A DNA stretch of 64,000 bases, taken from positions 80,143,965 to 80,207,964 of the forward strand of contig JASDDO010000008.1 in the NCBI GenBank assembly GCA_030015575.1, written 5' to 3'. Positions 10,807 to 24,802 of the stretch are shown here, piece after piece. The stretch is from Agapanthus africanus. Its lineage: Eukaryota > Streptophyta > Magnoliopsida > Asparagales > Amaryllidaceae. Under the pieces are notes generated by a model. It saw only the letters and a list, made by a program, of their open reading frames with translations. It was not told the origin of the DNA and did not search any database. How positions within the stretch are numbered: the stretch's first letter is position 1; each line of letters begins with the position of its first letter. The position numbers and the translations under genes were made by a program.

Positions 10807-12097
10807 GCACTCTTGCCATCTTATCTTTCTGCTCTTGAGTTGTTGGGCACAACTCCTTATTGAGTTTGAAGTGTTTCGTTAAAGGCGTACTCACTGGCTT
10901 TGAACCGCTTCATAACTTTTTTCACGTAGTCCTTTTGCGATAACCACAGCTTTCGCTGCTTCCTATCTCTTACGATCTTCATGCCCAGAATTTGCTTGGC
11001 CGCTCCTAAATCCTTCATGGAGAATTTTTCAGTCATCATCTTCTTCAGACTTTAAATTTTCTCGAAATTCAGACCCGCTACCAACATGTCATCTATGTAA
11101 AGTGACAAAATAATGTAGTCGCCATCCTTAAAATTTTAAACGTACACACAGTGATCTGATTCACAGCGCACAAATCCTGACTCTACCATGAACTGATCGA
11201 ACTTGAGATACCACTGCCTAGGAGCTTTCTTGAGGCCACACAAGTTTTTTCGCAGTCTACATACAATATTCTCTTTCCCCTTCATCTTATATCCCGGTGG
11301 CTGCATCATATAGACCTCCTCCTCAAATCTCCATGAAGGAATGTTGTTTTCACATCTAGATACTCTAAGTGCAAATCCTCCATCGCCACGATAATGAGAA
11401 TCACTTGAATTGATGTTATCTTCACCACTGGGGAAAATATCTCTTGATGGTCAATCCCATGATGTTGTGCGTATCCTTTGATTACCAAGCGAGCCTTGTA
11501 CCGCTTTATACCATCAGCCTCATCTTTTATCCTGTACACGCACCTATTCAGCAATGCTTTTCGACCCTTGGATAACTTCACCAGATCCAACGTATAGTTC
11601 TTCTTCAAAGAATCCATCTCCTCATTCATAGCTTGCTCCCACTGCTTTCTAGCACAATCGCTTGTTGCTTCTGCATGGAAATCAGGCTCTCCCGAATCTG
11701 TATACAAAATGAAGTCGATAACAAGTCTTTCAGGTAACCCCCTCTCTCATGTAGATCTCCTTAAAACCGGTACATTTGGTTGCTGAACTTGGTCTTGAAC
11801 CTGATCCTGCACTGCCGTGCTCGTCTCCTCCAGATTCTGATCTTCACTTGTAAGTATTTGATTACTCTTTTGAGTTCTACCTAGCTCGACGAACTCTGAC
11901 ACTGCACCATCCTTGGCTTACTTTTCTTCTATATACAAGTGTTGGTCATCAAAGATGACGTTCCAACTTTGTATTACCTTCTTACTTTTGTAATCCTACA
12001 GCCGATATCCGAATTCATCTCCACCATACTCGATGAAAGAATACTTCCCAGACTTAGAGTCAAGCTTACTCCTTTCCGTCTTATCAATCAAAGCATA
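10807..12097 (-). pseudogene. Copia pol fragment: integrase tail and reverse transcriptase
   Basis: From 12097 downward the minus strand resumes the copia integrase C-terminal region (IDKTERSKLDSKSGKY, GGDEFGYRL), cut by the gypsy element. The reverse transcriptase N-terminal part follows at 11306-11707 (EQAMNEEMDSLKKN, YKARLVIKGYAQ, EYLDVKTTFLHGDL). After a frameshift, LCGLKKAPRQWY follows near 11240, then 10857-11039 (FSMKDLGAAKQILGM, WLSQKDYVKKVMKRF). Several frameshifts and stops make it non-functional. It ends at the LTR-like insertion and continues at 6957. Confidence 0.88.
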
Positions 12098-15084
12098 TGT
12101 AAATCCCCGTTCCCATCAATAAAATTTTGCTATATTTTTCCTAATCCCTCGAATGTTTCCCTTTTCCTCATAGTTTTGTAGATAAGTGGTTGCTAGCTTT
12201 TTAATATTTAAACTTTTTCTAAACCTTTAAAATCAAGCTCAGCCCACATCCAATCTTTTTACTTTACAAAATTAATCAAACCCAAGCCCATCAACTAATA
12301 AAATAAAACCTGCAATTAAATCCCAAGCCCAATTCCTCAGCCAGCCCAAGGAAAATTTAAAAATCAAATGAATTAAACTAAAATCTCCTCTCCCGGCCCG
12401 TTTCCATGCCCACACCCGACCCGCCCCGTTCGCAACTTCTCCTCCCCCATTCTCCTCTAAATTTTTCCCGCTCGTTTTCTCTTCGTTCGTTGCGTGCCCA
12501 CGTCGCCCCCACGTCGCCGATGCCTCGTCGCGACCCCGACCCCGACTCACGACCTCGCGCGCGCATATCAACCCGCGCCTCGTCTCTCTTTCCCCCTCAC
12601 ACTCTCGATCTCTCCCTCGCTCTCCTCTCCAGAACTCAAGCCCCACTTCACCCACTACCACTGCAGCCCTCCTCCTCCATCAACTGAGCTCCATTCTCCA
12701 ACTCTAACCCTCACTGCACCACCTCGGCCACCACCTGCACCACGGCTTAAGCTCCTCGCCGACGAGCTCCCCACTGCCCCGTCGATCTCTGCATCCTCTG
12801 CATCACCATCACCTCTTCCAAAACCCTCACCAAACTCCTTGCCACCGAGCCAGCCCCTGCACCCCCTCACTGCAACCTCAACGCCACTGCTGCACCATCG
12901 CCGGAGCGACCACCGCCGATCATCGCCGACCCTAGCACACTCACAGGAGATCCACAGAACCCTACTCCGCCTCCGGTGATCACGAGCCATCCTCCGGGCG
13001 ACTCTGACGACGAACCCAAACACGAGCCGAGGCTATGAACCCAAACAGTGCCGTTCGTAGCGCGTTCGTGCCGTTGCCGCTGCTGTGTGTCGCCAAAGCG
13101 TCTCCAGGAAAGTACCCTACTTGCTACATGCTAAGTTATTCTGTTACGATTCAAAATCTTATAAATTCCATGTTTATAATTCGTGAAAATCTATACGACA
13201 CAAGTGCTTGATGCAAAACCCGAACGAAAACCTTCTATTAAACTGACGGAACTTGATCATATATGCTGTCCCGTGTGTCAATGAACATTGTGTTGAAATT
13301 TGACTGAAAATTATGATCGTTACTGACTTGAACGATCATCCCCGATTACACCCGTAAAAACTGAAAATTTCCCGCGTCTGAAACTTGTAAAAATCATAAT
13401 AAATTGTGTACATATTGAAATGATGCGTTCGAGGGCTCAAATCGAATCCGAATCGACGATTTGAAACCCCATGAAAGTTTTAAATTATTTTTATACTGAA
13501 AATATGATGGAAACTGATTTGGAGAGCGGCTCTGGACTGCAGTCCAGAGCAGCTCTGGTTGTTGTTTTCTGTCTCGTAATGCTTACCCCTTTGCTGCCTG
13601 AACTTGTACATTGAGGAACCCTATACTCCAGTGAATATGAAACAGTTAGATAAATAATTAAAGTGGTTTCACACCTTTTTACCGTCGTTTACTATTTAAA
13701 CTGTAATTTAACAGAACAGGACGTATAGCAGTCCCAAACAGAAATAGAACTGATACCCTATTATTGAATAGTGCATAACGTCTGACGTAGAGGCGTGATT
13801 GAGAATTCTTCTGGTGGGTTGGAAACCCTGTTGAAAAACCTAAATTTCATTCAACTGTAGCGTCGTTAAATTCTGATCCCAACTGGGTGAAAATTGTGCC
13901 GCGAAACGGACGTTCAGTTCAGAAACTGAATTTTCTGCAGCAAACACCTAAAATGAAACGGCTGTAACTTGCAATCCCGAAATCCGATTGCACTGAAATA
14001 AATTTTGCTGAACTTCCGACTGAGTCTGCGTGTTACCGTTTTTGTATCGTTTCATTGAATTCTGAACGCATGATTTACCGCAATTTTTATAAGCTCATGA
14101 GTTGCATAATAGTTCATATTACACATGACTTGTTAACTGCATAAATGCACATATCTTACCCGATTGCCATATACATAGTGATAGTGCGCGTTATTATTCA
14201 GTGTACAATGCATTATCGTGCGTGAACGGTATTGGTTTAGGAGTGTCAAGTACGCCAATGGGAAAAGTGAATGATTCGTGACAGTGAATAATACAGTGAA
14301 CAGTGACAAAACCGTGTTATTGGTGCATACTTGTACACGACTAGACCATACTCGTCAATAGTGTAAACCTGGGGAAAAAGGGGAAATCGAAGTGGAAAGA
14401 GCATCGTATTTAGCGAGGACAGTGATTTAGAGGATGATCATTCGAACAGTGACTCTTATATATATCAGGTAGGATCTAGCGATCTGGCTGACAGGGTTAT
14501 GTCCCGGGCGTGTGGGCAGTAGTCTCGGGTATGTACGAGACCCTCGTTAAACATGATCCTCCTTTCCACAACTCGATTTCAAAGATGACTTAGAGACCGA
14601 TAGGGACACAGATCATACTTTGCATCAGCTAGTGACATAGTGATTACCTGCATTTTACTTCCATTGTTATTACCTTATTTTCCTGTTTCATGTCACTACT
14701 ATTATATTGCTATTACGTCGCTCTGACGACCTGAGTATGCATGCTCAGACCTCAAGGAAGAACCAGCGCGGGAGTCAGACTTACCCTTCGAGCTTGCGGA
14801 GATCTAGTTGAGAGTACCTCATTCACTTTTTCTGCTTTCCCTAAAGAGACCTTGTATTCGAACTTGGTTAGTAGTTCTTTTCTTGTTTTATTGTAAATTA
14901 TGGACAATGAAATTTGATGCAATGATTTAGTGATGTATTTCCTTTACTTCTGTGCTTTGTTTACTGATTACCATGTAATGCTAGAAGCCGAAGTGTAACT
15001 ACGGCGGGATTATTCCTTGACCGTAGGAGCATGGCTGGCCTAGTCATCCCTCGTTTTCCGTATTTTGGGAAGCGGGGCGTGACA
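12098..15084 (+). repeat. Gypsy 5' LTR
   Basis: 2,987 bp, from TGTAAATCCCCG to GGGGCGTGACA. The first third contains a GC-rich, proline-codon-like stretch (about 12,390-13,080) that gives overlapping open frames on both strands; these are not genes. A TATATATA word near 14,458 is a possible promoter element. Confidence 0.93.
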
Positions 15085-15093
15085 TGGTTTTAT

Positions 15094-15105
15094 TGGTATC
15101 AGAGC
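15094..15105 (+). other. Gypsy primer-binding site
   Basis: TGGTATCAGAGC, nine bases after the 5' LTR, is complementary to the 3' end of initiator tRNA-Met, the usual primer of plant LTR elements. Confidence 0.9.
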
Positions 15106-15220
15106 CGTGTTTAGTAGAAAGGGATAACATTAACTACACTTTATTACGTTATTTTCGCTTCACTATTCCTGACTTTCATCCTTGTATCTAATCATATCCT
15201 TTTGAATATATTCCAGCGAT

Positions 15221-18200
15221 ATGACTTCCCCGAACGACCACTCCTCGGACTCAAGTTCTCAGGATCGCACGGAGAGGATACTTAGTGCACTGAAGTCTCT
15301 CGCAGAAGCTCAAGAGAGAAAAACGGACCTAATCACTGAGAGACTCAGGGCTATTACCGCTGTAGGGGGGCCCTACTCACTCATTACCGCCCCCGAGGGC
15401 ACTGCTCCACCGGCTTTTTTTCCCAGGGCTGGCACCGTATCAGATTTCCGGAGGTTACATCCAGCTGCATTTACAGGACTAGCCGAACCACTCGAGGCTG
15501 TGCAATGACTAGTTAATATGGAGAACCTACTGACGGCCGCCAGGGTACCAGAGGAAGATAAAGTGAATGTGATAAAGATCCAGTTGGAAGATGAAGCCCG
15601 TACATGGTGGTCAGTGGAAGAAAGCAGACTAGAAAGGCCAATTGAATGGAGCAAATTCAAGGAATGCTTCTTGGACCACTATTTCCCTTCCACCGCCAAG
15701 GCAGAGATGGAAGAAAGATTCATCCTACTGAAGCAGAATGGCCATCCCGTGGACGTATATGCGGCAGAGTTCAACCGACTGAGCCGATTTGCTCCGTACA
15801 TGGTCGCTTCAGAGGCCACCAGGGCCAGGCGTTTCTTACAGGGACTCAATTTTGAGCTACAGCAGTTGATCGCGTCACTCGAGTTGCAGACTTTTGCACA
15901 GGTACTCAACGCGGCGCGAATTCAGGAGAAACTGATCAACAAATTCAGGAAGCCCCCAGTTGTTCCAGCACGCACCCACACACCTTCTCGAGGAGTCATA
16001 CCAGTTCACAGGCCAGGAACGACACAGATGAAGCGTCCATTTGTGCCCCAGCATCGCCCCCAGAGCAAGAACGTAGTTTGCGGCTACTGCAACAGAGATG
16101 GGCACACCCAGAAGGACTGTCGCCGCGCTAAGGGACAGTGTTTGATTTGCGGATCCAGCCAGCACAGAGTTAGCGGTTGCCCCGAGTGGACAGAGTTACA
16201 GGGAGGGTCTGGACCACAGCCGCAGAGATCACAGGAGCAGAGGCAACCCTACACAGGCCGCGGTCAGGGACGGGCTTTCACCTTGACCACCGAGCAGGCA
16301 GAGGCTTCAGGCGAAGTTGTCACAGGTATTCTACTCGTACATTCCATGCCAGCTAGAGTACTATTTGATTCCGGAGCATCGCATTGTTTCATATCTGCGT
16401 ATTTCGTTGATACACACTCCATACTACATGAACCACTAACCAAGGGCTGGGAAATACATACGGGTAATGGTGTTATAGTATCTAGTCGAGAATGTAGATC
16501 ATGTCCGGTTGTAGTGTGTGGCAGGGAATTCTATGCGAATTTCCTTTTGATCGGGGCAGGCAGCTATGACGCGATTCTCGGGATGGATTGGATGAGTACC
16601 TTCCATGCAGTTATTGATTGCCGAGCAAGGAATGTGATCTTTCGCATTCCAAATCACCTGGAGTTTATTTTCGAAGGCGGGAGCGAATCTTTGGAGCCAG
16701 CCAAGTATAGAGCCAAGCTAAAGGAGTTGCCAGCTATAGAGATTGATGAGAGCCCAGCCCCAGAGATTGTTCGGGATTTCCTGGACGTGTTCCCTAAAGA
16801 TTTACCAGGTCTACCACCTCCACGCGTCTTGGAATTCTCGATCGATTTGACTCCAGGTGCAGCACCAGTTTCCAAGGCCCCGTACAGAATGTCACCGGTT
16901 GAGTTGGCAGAATTGAAGAAGCAAATTGAAGAACTCCTGGAGAAGGGATTTATTCGGCCAAGCGTTTCACCGTGGGGTGCACCAGTTCTGTTAGTGAATA
17001 AGAAAGATGGATCGCTGTGGATGTGTATAGATTACCGGGAGCTGAACAAAATCACAATAAAGAACAAGTACCCAATTCCGCGCATCGACGACTTATTCGA
17101 TCGGTTAAGTGGGGCCAAGGTATTTTTAAAGTTGGATCTTCGTTCTGGATATCATCAAATCAGAGTAGCAGCCGAGGATATATATAAGATGGCTTTCAGG
17201 ACCCGATACGGGCATTATGAGTTCCTTGTGATGCCGTTCGGTGTTACCAATGCTCCAGCGATATTCATGGATTTGATGAACAGGGTGTTTGCGAAGTACT
17301 TGGACACGTTTGTCGTTGTATTTATCGACGACATACTAGTCTACTCGAAGACCCGAAAGGAGCATGTCGACCATTTGCGCACGGTTCTACAAATTCTTCG
17401 GGAAGAGAAGCTGTATGCGAAATTGAGCAAGTGTGAATTCTGGCCCGACAAGGTTCAGTTCTTGGGACACATTGTTTCGGGCGAAGGCATCTCAGTGGAC
17501 CCGGCAAAGATAGAATTTGTCAGAGATTGGCCAACACCAAAGTCAGTGGCCGAGATCAGAAGCTTTCTTGGACTAGCAGGATATTATAGGAGGTTCGTCC
17601 AAGACTTTTCAGGAATCGCTGAACCGTTGACGAGGCTGACACGGAAGGATGTACCGTTTGCGTGGACAGAGGAGTGTACTCAGGCATTTGACACACTGAA
17701 GCAGAAGTTAACCACGGCGCCCATTCTTACAGTACCAGATGATTCCAGTGGTTTGGTGATACATAGTGATGCCTCAGGGAAGGGCTTAGGCTGTGTTCTG
17801 ATGCAGCACGGTCGGATGGTTGCTTACGCCTCTTGACAGCTGAGAAATTACGAGAGGAGCTATCCTACGCATGACTTGGAGTTAGCTGCAGTGGTTTTTG
17901 TGTTGAAGATTTGGAGGCACTATCTGTTGGGCGAGAAGGTGGAGGTGTACAAGGATCACAAAAGTCTGAAGTACGTCTTCACTCAGAAAGAACTAAACAT
18001 GAGACAGCGCCGATGGCTAGAACTGATGGCGGATTACGACTTGGACCTTCAGTATCACCCGGGGAAAGTAAATGTTGTACCAGATGCTCTCAGTCGCAAG
18101 CCAGCGGTCATGATGTTGACCAGTCAGAGGAGCATCATTGAGGACTTTCAGAGACTCGAGCTTGAAGTCGTCACACCGAGCGCAATCAGTCAATTTTGGC

Positions 18201-19645
18201 AACTACAGGTGCAGTCTTCCCTTGTGGATCGCATCAAGGCTGCACAAGAGGATGATCCTCGATTGCAAAAGTTCAGAGCGCAAGTAGAAGCCGGGCTGAG
18301 AACGGACTTAATCATACATGAAGACGGTTCTCTGAGATTCGGTAGCAGGCTCTGCGTACCCAAAGAGAATGTTCGAGAAGGGGTACCGACTGAGGCGCAT
18401 AGATCAGCTTATTCTGTGCATCCGGGAGGTATGAAGATGTATCGAGATCTAAAGCAGCATTTTTGGTGGAACGGGATGAACCGGGAAATTGCGCGGTTCG
18501 TATCCAGGTGCTTGGTATGCCAGCAGGTGAAGGCGGAACATCAGAGGACAGCAGGGATGTTACAACCGCTTTCGATACCAGAATGGAAATGAGAGCACAT
18601 TACTATGGATTTCGTGACGGCCTTACTACGGAGCCCTAGGGACAACAACGCCATTTGGGTTATCGTCGACCGCCTTACGAAAACTGCACGCTTCTTACCC
18701 TTCCGAGTGGGACAGTCGTCAGAGTCACTGGCAGAGAGATACATGCAGGAGATAGTACGACTTCATGGAGTTCCGGTCAGCATTATGTCAGATCGAGACA
18801 CCAGATTTGTTTCGCACTTTTGGAGGAGCTTACAGGAGAGTTTGGGTACCCGCCTCAAGTTTAGTACAGCTTATCACCCGCAGACGGACGGTCAATCCGA
18901 ACATACGATTCAGACACTCGAGGATATGCTGAGAGCCTGCATGTTGGATTTTCAGGGTTCCTGGAAAGATCATCTGCGTCTAGTCGAGTTTTCTTATAAC
19001 AACAGTTATCAGGCTAGCATCCAGATGGCTCCTTTCGAAGCACTTTACGGGCGGAAGTGTCGATCCCCAGTTTGTTGGGATGATATGGGAGAACGAAGAT
19101 TACTGGGTCTCGAGCTCATTGTTCAGACAGTCGACAAGGTCCAAATGATCAGGCAGCGTATTAAGACGGCTCAGGATCGACAGAAGAGTTGGACGGATAC
19201 CAGCAGGAGAGCGCTAGAATTTGAAGTCGGAGATCACGTGTTCCTGAAGATTTCCCCTACCCATAGAGTTATCAGGTTCGGAGGTCGCAGGAAACTCAGT
19301 CCCCTCTTCATCGGACCTTTCGAGGTGCTAGAGCGAGTAGGAGAGGTGGCCTATCGACTCGCCTTGCCTCCATCGCTAGCTGGTGTGCACAATACCTTCC
19401 ACGTGTCTCAGTTGCGGTGTTATGTTCGGGATGAAAGCCATGTTTTGGACTATTCGGAGCTAGCTTTGGGTACCGACCTATCTTACGAGCAGCAGCCCAC
19501 CACCATCCTTGACCGCAGAGAGAAAGTGTTGAAGAACAAGGTCATTCCGTTAGTCCGAATGTCTTGGGACGGTCGTTCCCCAGGAGAATCTACCTGGGAG
19601 CGTGAGAAGGATATCCGTGCAAGTTTTCCACATCTCTTTGTTTAG
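15221..19645 (+). pseudogene. Gypsy gag-pol polyprotein with three stops
   Basis: One frame of 1,475 codons is continuous except for TGA at 15506 (codon 96), 17834 (codon 872) and 18590 (codon 1124); there are no frameshifts. Domains by codon: gag; two CCHC zinc knuckles starting at 287 ([14 protein letters not shown]) and 307 ([14 protein letters not shown]); protease DSGAS at 383; reverse transcriptase FIDD at 701; RNase H with [10 protein letters not shown] and the end of [16 protein letters not shown]; integrase zinc finger, then catalytic D1130, D1191 and E1227, with the last two 35 residues apart as the D,D35E family requires. The C-terminal end (WEREKDIRASFP) is the chromodomain-like tail of Tekay/Del elements. 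Aligned positions in the family carry Trp or Arg at the stops, so single base changes explain them. Confidence 0.93.
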
Positions 19646-19690
19646 TACTTTTGTTTCGTTGTCTCTTTTTAAATTTCCAGGACGAAATTT

Positions 19691-19707
19691 TTGTAAGGGG
19701 GGTATGA
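19691..19707 (+). other. Gypsy polypurine tract
   Basis: AAGGGGGG at 19695-19702, a few bases before the 3' LTR, is in the position of the plus-strand primer. Confidence 0.8.
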
Positions 19708-22696
19708 TGTAAATCCCCGTTCCCATCAATAAAATTTTGCTATATTTTTCCTAATCCCCCGAATGTTTCCCTTTTCCTCGTAGTTTTGTAGGAAAGTGGT
19801 TGCTAGGTTTTTAATATTTAAACTTTTTCTAAACCTTTAAAATCAAGCTCAGCCCACATCCAACCTTTTTACTTTACAAAATTAATCAAACCCAAGCCCA
19901 TCAGCTAATAAAATAAAACCTGCAATTAAATCCCAAGCCCAATTCCTTTGCCAGCCCAAGGAAAATTTAAAAATCAAATGAATTAAACTAAAATCTCCTC
20001 TCCCGGCCCGTTTCCATGCCCACGCCCGACCCGACCCGTTCGCAACTTGTCCTCCCCCACTCTCCTCTAAAATTTTCCCGCTCATTTTCTCTTCGTTCGT
20101 TGCGTGCCCACGTCGCCCCCACGTCGCCGACGCCTTGTCCCAACCACGACCCCGACCCACGACCTCGCGCGCGCCTATCAACCAGCGCCTCGTCTCTCTT
20201 TTCCCCCTCACACTCTCTATCTCTCCCTCGCTCTCCTCTCCAGAACTCAAGCCCCACTTCACCCGCTACCACTGCAGCCCTCCTCCTCCATCAACTGAGC
20301 TCCATTCTCCAACTCTAACCCTCACTGCACCACCTCGGCCATCACCTGCACCACGGCTTAAGCTCCTCGCCGACGAGCTCCCCACTGCCCTGTCGACCTC
20401 TGCATCCACTGCATCACCATCACCTCCTCCAAAACCCACACCAAACTCCTCGCCACCGAGCCAGCCCCTGCACCCCCTCACTGCAACCTCAACGCCACTG
20501 ATGCACCATCGCCGGAGCGACCACCGCCGACCATCGCCGACCCCAGCACACTCACAGGAGATCCACAGAACCCCACTCCGCTTCCGGTGATCACGAGCCA
20601 TCCCCCGGGCGACTCCGACGTCGAACCCAAACGCGAGCCGAGGCCGTGAACCTAAACCGTGCCGTTCGTAGCGCGTTCGTGTCGTTGCCGCTGCTGTGTG
20701 TCGCCAAAGCGTCTCCAGACAAGTACCCTACTTGCTACATGCTAAGCTATTCTGTTACGATTCAAAATCTTATAAATTCCATGTTTATAATTCGTGAAAA
20801 TCTATACGACACAAGAGCTTGATGCAAAATCCGAATGAAAACCTTCTATTAAACTGACGGAACTTGATCATATATGCTGGCCCGTGTGGCAATGAACATT
20901 GTGTTGAAATTTGACTGAAAATTATGATCGTTACTGACTTGAACGATCATCCCCGATTACACCCGTAAAAACTGAAAATTTCCCACGTCTGAAACTTGTA
21001 AAAATCATAATAAATTGTGTACACATTAAAATGATGAGTTCGAGAGCTCAAATCGAAGATGACTCGACGATCTGAAACCCCATGAAAGTTTTAAATTGTT
21101 TTTATACTGAAAATACGACGGAAACTGATTTGGAGAGCGGCTCTGGACTGCAGTCCAGAGCAGCTCTGGTTGTTGTTTTCTGTCTCGTAATGCTTACCCC
21201 TTTGCTGCCTGAACTTGTACATTGCGGAACCCTGTACTCTAGTGAATATGAAACAGTTAGCTAAATAATGAAAGTGGTTTCACATCTTTTAACCGTCGTT
21301 TACTATTTAAACTGTAATTTAAAAGAACAGGACGTATAGCAGTCCCAAACAGAAATAGAACTGATACCCTAGTGTTGAATAGTGCATAACGTCTGACGTA
21401 GAGGCGCGATTGAGGATCCGTCTGGTGCGTTGGAAACCCTGTTAAAAAAACTAAATTTCATTCAACTATAGCGTCGCTAAATTCTGATCCTAACTGGGTA
21501 AAAATTATGCCGTGAAACGGACGTTCAGTTCAGAAACTGAATTTCCTGCAGCGAACACTTAAAATGAAACGGCTGTAACTTGGAAACCCGAAATCCGATT
21601 GCACTGAAATAAATTTTTCTGAACTTCCGACTGAGTCTACGTGTTACCGTTTTTGTATTGTTTCATTGAATTCTGAACGTATGATTTACCGCAATTTTTA
21701 TAAGCTCATGAGTTGCATAATAGTTCATATTACACATGACTTGTTAACTGCATAAATGCACAAATCTTACCCGATTGCCATATACATAGTGATAGTGCAC
21801 GTTATTATTCAGTGTACAATGCATTATCGTGCATGAACGGTATTGGTTTAGGAGTGTCAAGTACGCCAATGGGAAAAGTGAATGATTCGTGACAGTGAAT
21901 AATACAGTGAACAGTGACAAACCGTGTTATTGGTGCATACTTGTACACGACTAGACCATACTCGTCAATAGTGTAAACCTGGGGAAAAAAGGGAAATCGA
22001 AGTGGAAAGAGCATCTTATTTAGCGAGGACAGTGATTTAGAGGATGATCATTCGAATAGCGACTCTTATATATATCAGGTAGGATCTAGCGATCCGGCTG
22101 ACAGGGTTATGTCCCGGGCGTGTGGGCCGTAGTCTCGGGTATGTAGGAGACCCTCGTTAAACATGATCCTCTTTTCCACAACTCGATTTCAAAGATGACT
22201 TAGAGACTGATAGGGACACATATCATACTTTGCATCAGCTAGTGACATAGTGATTACCTGCATTTTACTTCCATTGTTATTACCTTATTTTCCTGTTTCA
22301 TGTCACTACTATTATATTGATATTACGTCGCTCTGACGACCTGAGTATGCATGCTCAGACTTCGAGGAAGAACCAGCGCATGAGTCGGACTTACCCTTCG
22401 AGCTTGCGGAGATCTAGTTGAGAGTACCTTATTCACTTTTTCTGCTTTCCCTAAAGAGAACTTGTATTCGAACTTGGTTAGTAATTCTTTTCTTGTTTTA
22501 TTGTAAATTGTGGACAATGAAATTTGATGTAATGATTTAGTGATGTATTTCCTTTACTTCTGTGCTTTGTTTACTGATTACCATGTAATGCTAGAAGCCG
22601 AAGTGTGACTACGGCGGGATTATTCCTTGACCGTAGAAGCATGGCTGGCCTAGTCATCCCTCGTTTTCCGTAATTTGGGAAGCGGGGCGTGTGACA
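19708..22696 (+). repeat. Gypsy 3' LTR
   Basis: 2,989 bp and nearly identical to 12098-15084. It ends GGGGCGTGTGACA, with a 2-bp GT insertion compared with the 5' LTR. Confidence 0.93.
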
Positions 22697-22701
22697 GCAT
22701 A

Positions 22702-24643
22702 CACAATGCAACCAAATACTTTGAGGTGCGAGTAATTAACCGGTTTACCTGACCAAATTTCTTCCGGAATACCTCCATCGAGTGCACTTGTTGGGTTTCT
22801 GTTGATCAGATACACAACAGTATCGACAGCTGCTGTCCACAGGAATTTCGGCACATCCGCATCTAAGGTCATGCTCCACACCAGCTCTAGGATTGTTCTG
22901 TTCATTCTTTCAGCGATACCGTTTTGTTGCGGCATCCTCGGTATCGTCTTCAACCAATGAATACCTTTCTGCGAGCAAAACACATCGAACTCTTGTCTGT
23001 AATATTCCCCGTCATTGTCGGACTTCAGGCACTTAACCTTCGTCCCCGTCTGGTTCTCCACCTGCGCATTCCAGTGTTTAAAGAGACCAAACACATCGGA
23101 TTTCTTCTTCATCACATAAAACCAGGTCTTCCTGCTTATATCATCTATGAAAGTTACGAAGTACCAACTTCCTCCATAAGACTCCACCGAGACCGGTCCC
23201 CATACATATGTACGAACCATTTCTAGCTTCTTGGTCTTCTTAGCAACGCCTTCGATCTGAAATCTGAGTGCACTTTACTTCCCACAAATGCAACTCTCGC
23301 AAAGTCCCAACTCCACCTTTTTCAGCCCAGAAAGAAGCCTCCTACTCTGAAGAATCTTCATATTTTTCTCGCCGTGGTGCCCTAATCGCTTGTGCCATAA
23401 CAAAGACTCAGAATCTACATCTGAACTTGTCGCTAATGCAATTGAACCTCCACTGCTCCCATTGAATGAGTACAATAAACCGTTCAACTTGCCCCTTGCG
23501 ACCATCAACGCTCCTTTGGAAATCTTCCACCGAGAATTCCCAAACACCGTCATATAACCTTCGTTGTCTAGCTAACTTATAGAAATTAGGCTTTTCTTCA
23601 GATCTTGAATGTGTCTCGCGTTCTTCAGTTTAGTCCGACCTCTTCCTAACGGTTGTAGTATGATCGTCCATTTTCCAATGATCTTGCACGGTTGACCTTT
23701 TCTCACTGTCACATATCCAAGGCCCCCTTGAATATACTCGCTAAAATGGTGCCGAACTGAAACGTAATGAAAGGATGCCTCCAAATTTAGGAACCATGTA
23801 TCCGTATTTGTGATGTCGTCCGCCGATAGACAAAGCCCTTGTTCCCCTTGTTCATCTATAGACACCACATTGGCTTTCTTTTCATCTACCTTCCCATCTG
23901 AATCTTTCTTCAAGATTCTACATTCGCTTTTTGTGTGACCCTTATTTCCGCTGTTCCAACAGCTGCCTTGGATCTTCTCTTTCAATTTTTCTCGACTCTT
24001 TGACTTTCCCATCTTCCCCTTTCCTTTTTTATTGTTCTGCCGCGATTCTCCACTGAAAGTGCAGAAGTTCCCGAACTCCTGCTCACAGTTTTTCTCCTCA
24101 TCTCATCGTTTAATATGCAACTCACCAGATCATTAAATGTGAGAGTCCCTGAGATCAAGTTGCTTACGACTATCACGAGGTTTTCCCAACTCTCTGTCAA
24201 CGAACAGAGAAATAACAGGGCTTGAATCTCATCTTCAAATACGATTGAAACCGATTTGAGTTGGCTCATCACACTATTGAATTCGTTCAGATGCTCTGTC
24301 ACAGAACCATTCTCTCACATCTTCATGTTGAAATCTTCATCATAAGAAATATCTTGTTTGATATCGAAGATTTCTCATACAAATTCGTTAATGTCGTCAT
24401 TAGTCCCATGATTGTTTTCTCCTTTGAGATATTAAAAGCCACTTATGAAGTCAACGATAGCCTAATCGTTGGTAAGGCTTTCCTATCCAATAGATTCCAT
24501 GCCTCATCGGACATCTTCTCGGGTTTTTCGCCCAACAACGAAAAATACAAATCCTTTTGGTATAGGTAGTCTTCCATCTGCATGCGCCACCAACCATAAT
24601 TACGACCTTTGAATTTCTCGATTCTTATCTTATACTCCGTCAT
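22702..24643 (-). pseudogene. Copia gag, protease and integrase core
   Basis: Minus-strand reading order. Gag N-terminus at 24443-24643 (EKFKGRNYGWWRMQMEDYL). Gag middle at 23982-24302. A zinc knuckle at about 23990-23935 (CWNSGNKGHTKSEC, in which the second Cys is Ser). The protease site near 23780 reads LNLEASFH instead of a D(S/T)G triad. The integrase zinc region is 23275-23553 (WHKRLGHHGEKNM, LCESCICGK). The integrase core 22703-23220 has DDISRKTWFYVM, KSDNDGEYY and PQQNGIAERMNRT. Frameshifts separate the parts, and the gypsy element cuts the integrase at 22702. Confidence 0.88.
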
Positions 24644-24802
24644 CTTTCATCTACCATCGCAGCAAACTCAACTTCTCTCTCGGATCTGAACCAATACCTT
24701 TGAAATTACGATCCAAGTAGATGGGGAAAAGAACACAAGTGTCGTTACCCACCATAAACTTAAATCGTATAATCGAAACAAATCTTAGGTTCCATAACCA
24801 CA

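Larger units (their letters stand above)
12098..22696 (+). mobile_element. Ty3/gypsy retrotransposon, Tekay/Del type
   Basis: A complete element of 10,599 bp with two LTRs of about 2,988 bp, a tRNA-Met-type primer site, a single gag-pol frame and a polypurine tract. It is flanked by perfect 5-bp duplications GCATA (12093-12097 and 22697-22701). It inserted into the copia integrase, whose reading resumes on each side. The gag, protease, RT, RNase H, integrase order, the C-terminal chromodomain-like end and the 3-kb LTRs fit the chromovirus clade Tekay/Del. The LTRs differ by a few percent by eye, so the insertion is younger than the copia host. Three premature stops in gag-pol make it non-autonomous now. 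Confidence 0.95.

Noticed and set aside
12272-13023. Overlapping open frames on both strands in the first gypsy LTR
   Set aside because: They lie in a GC-rich, proline- and arginine-codon stretch of the LTR, recur as altered frames in the second LTR (19882-20601), and resemble no protein.
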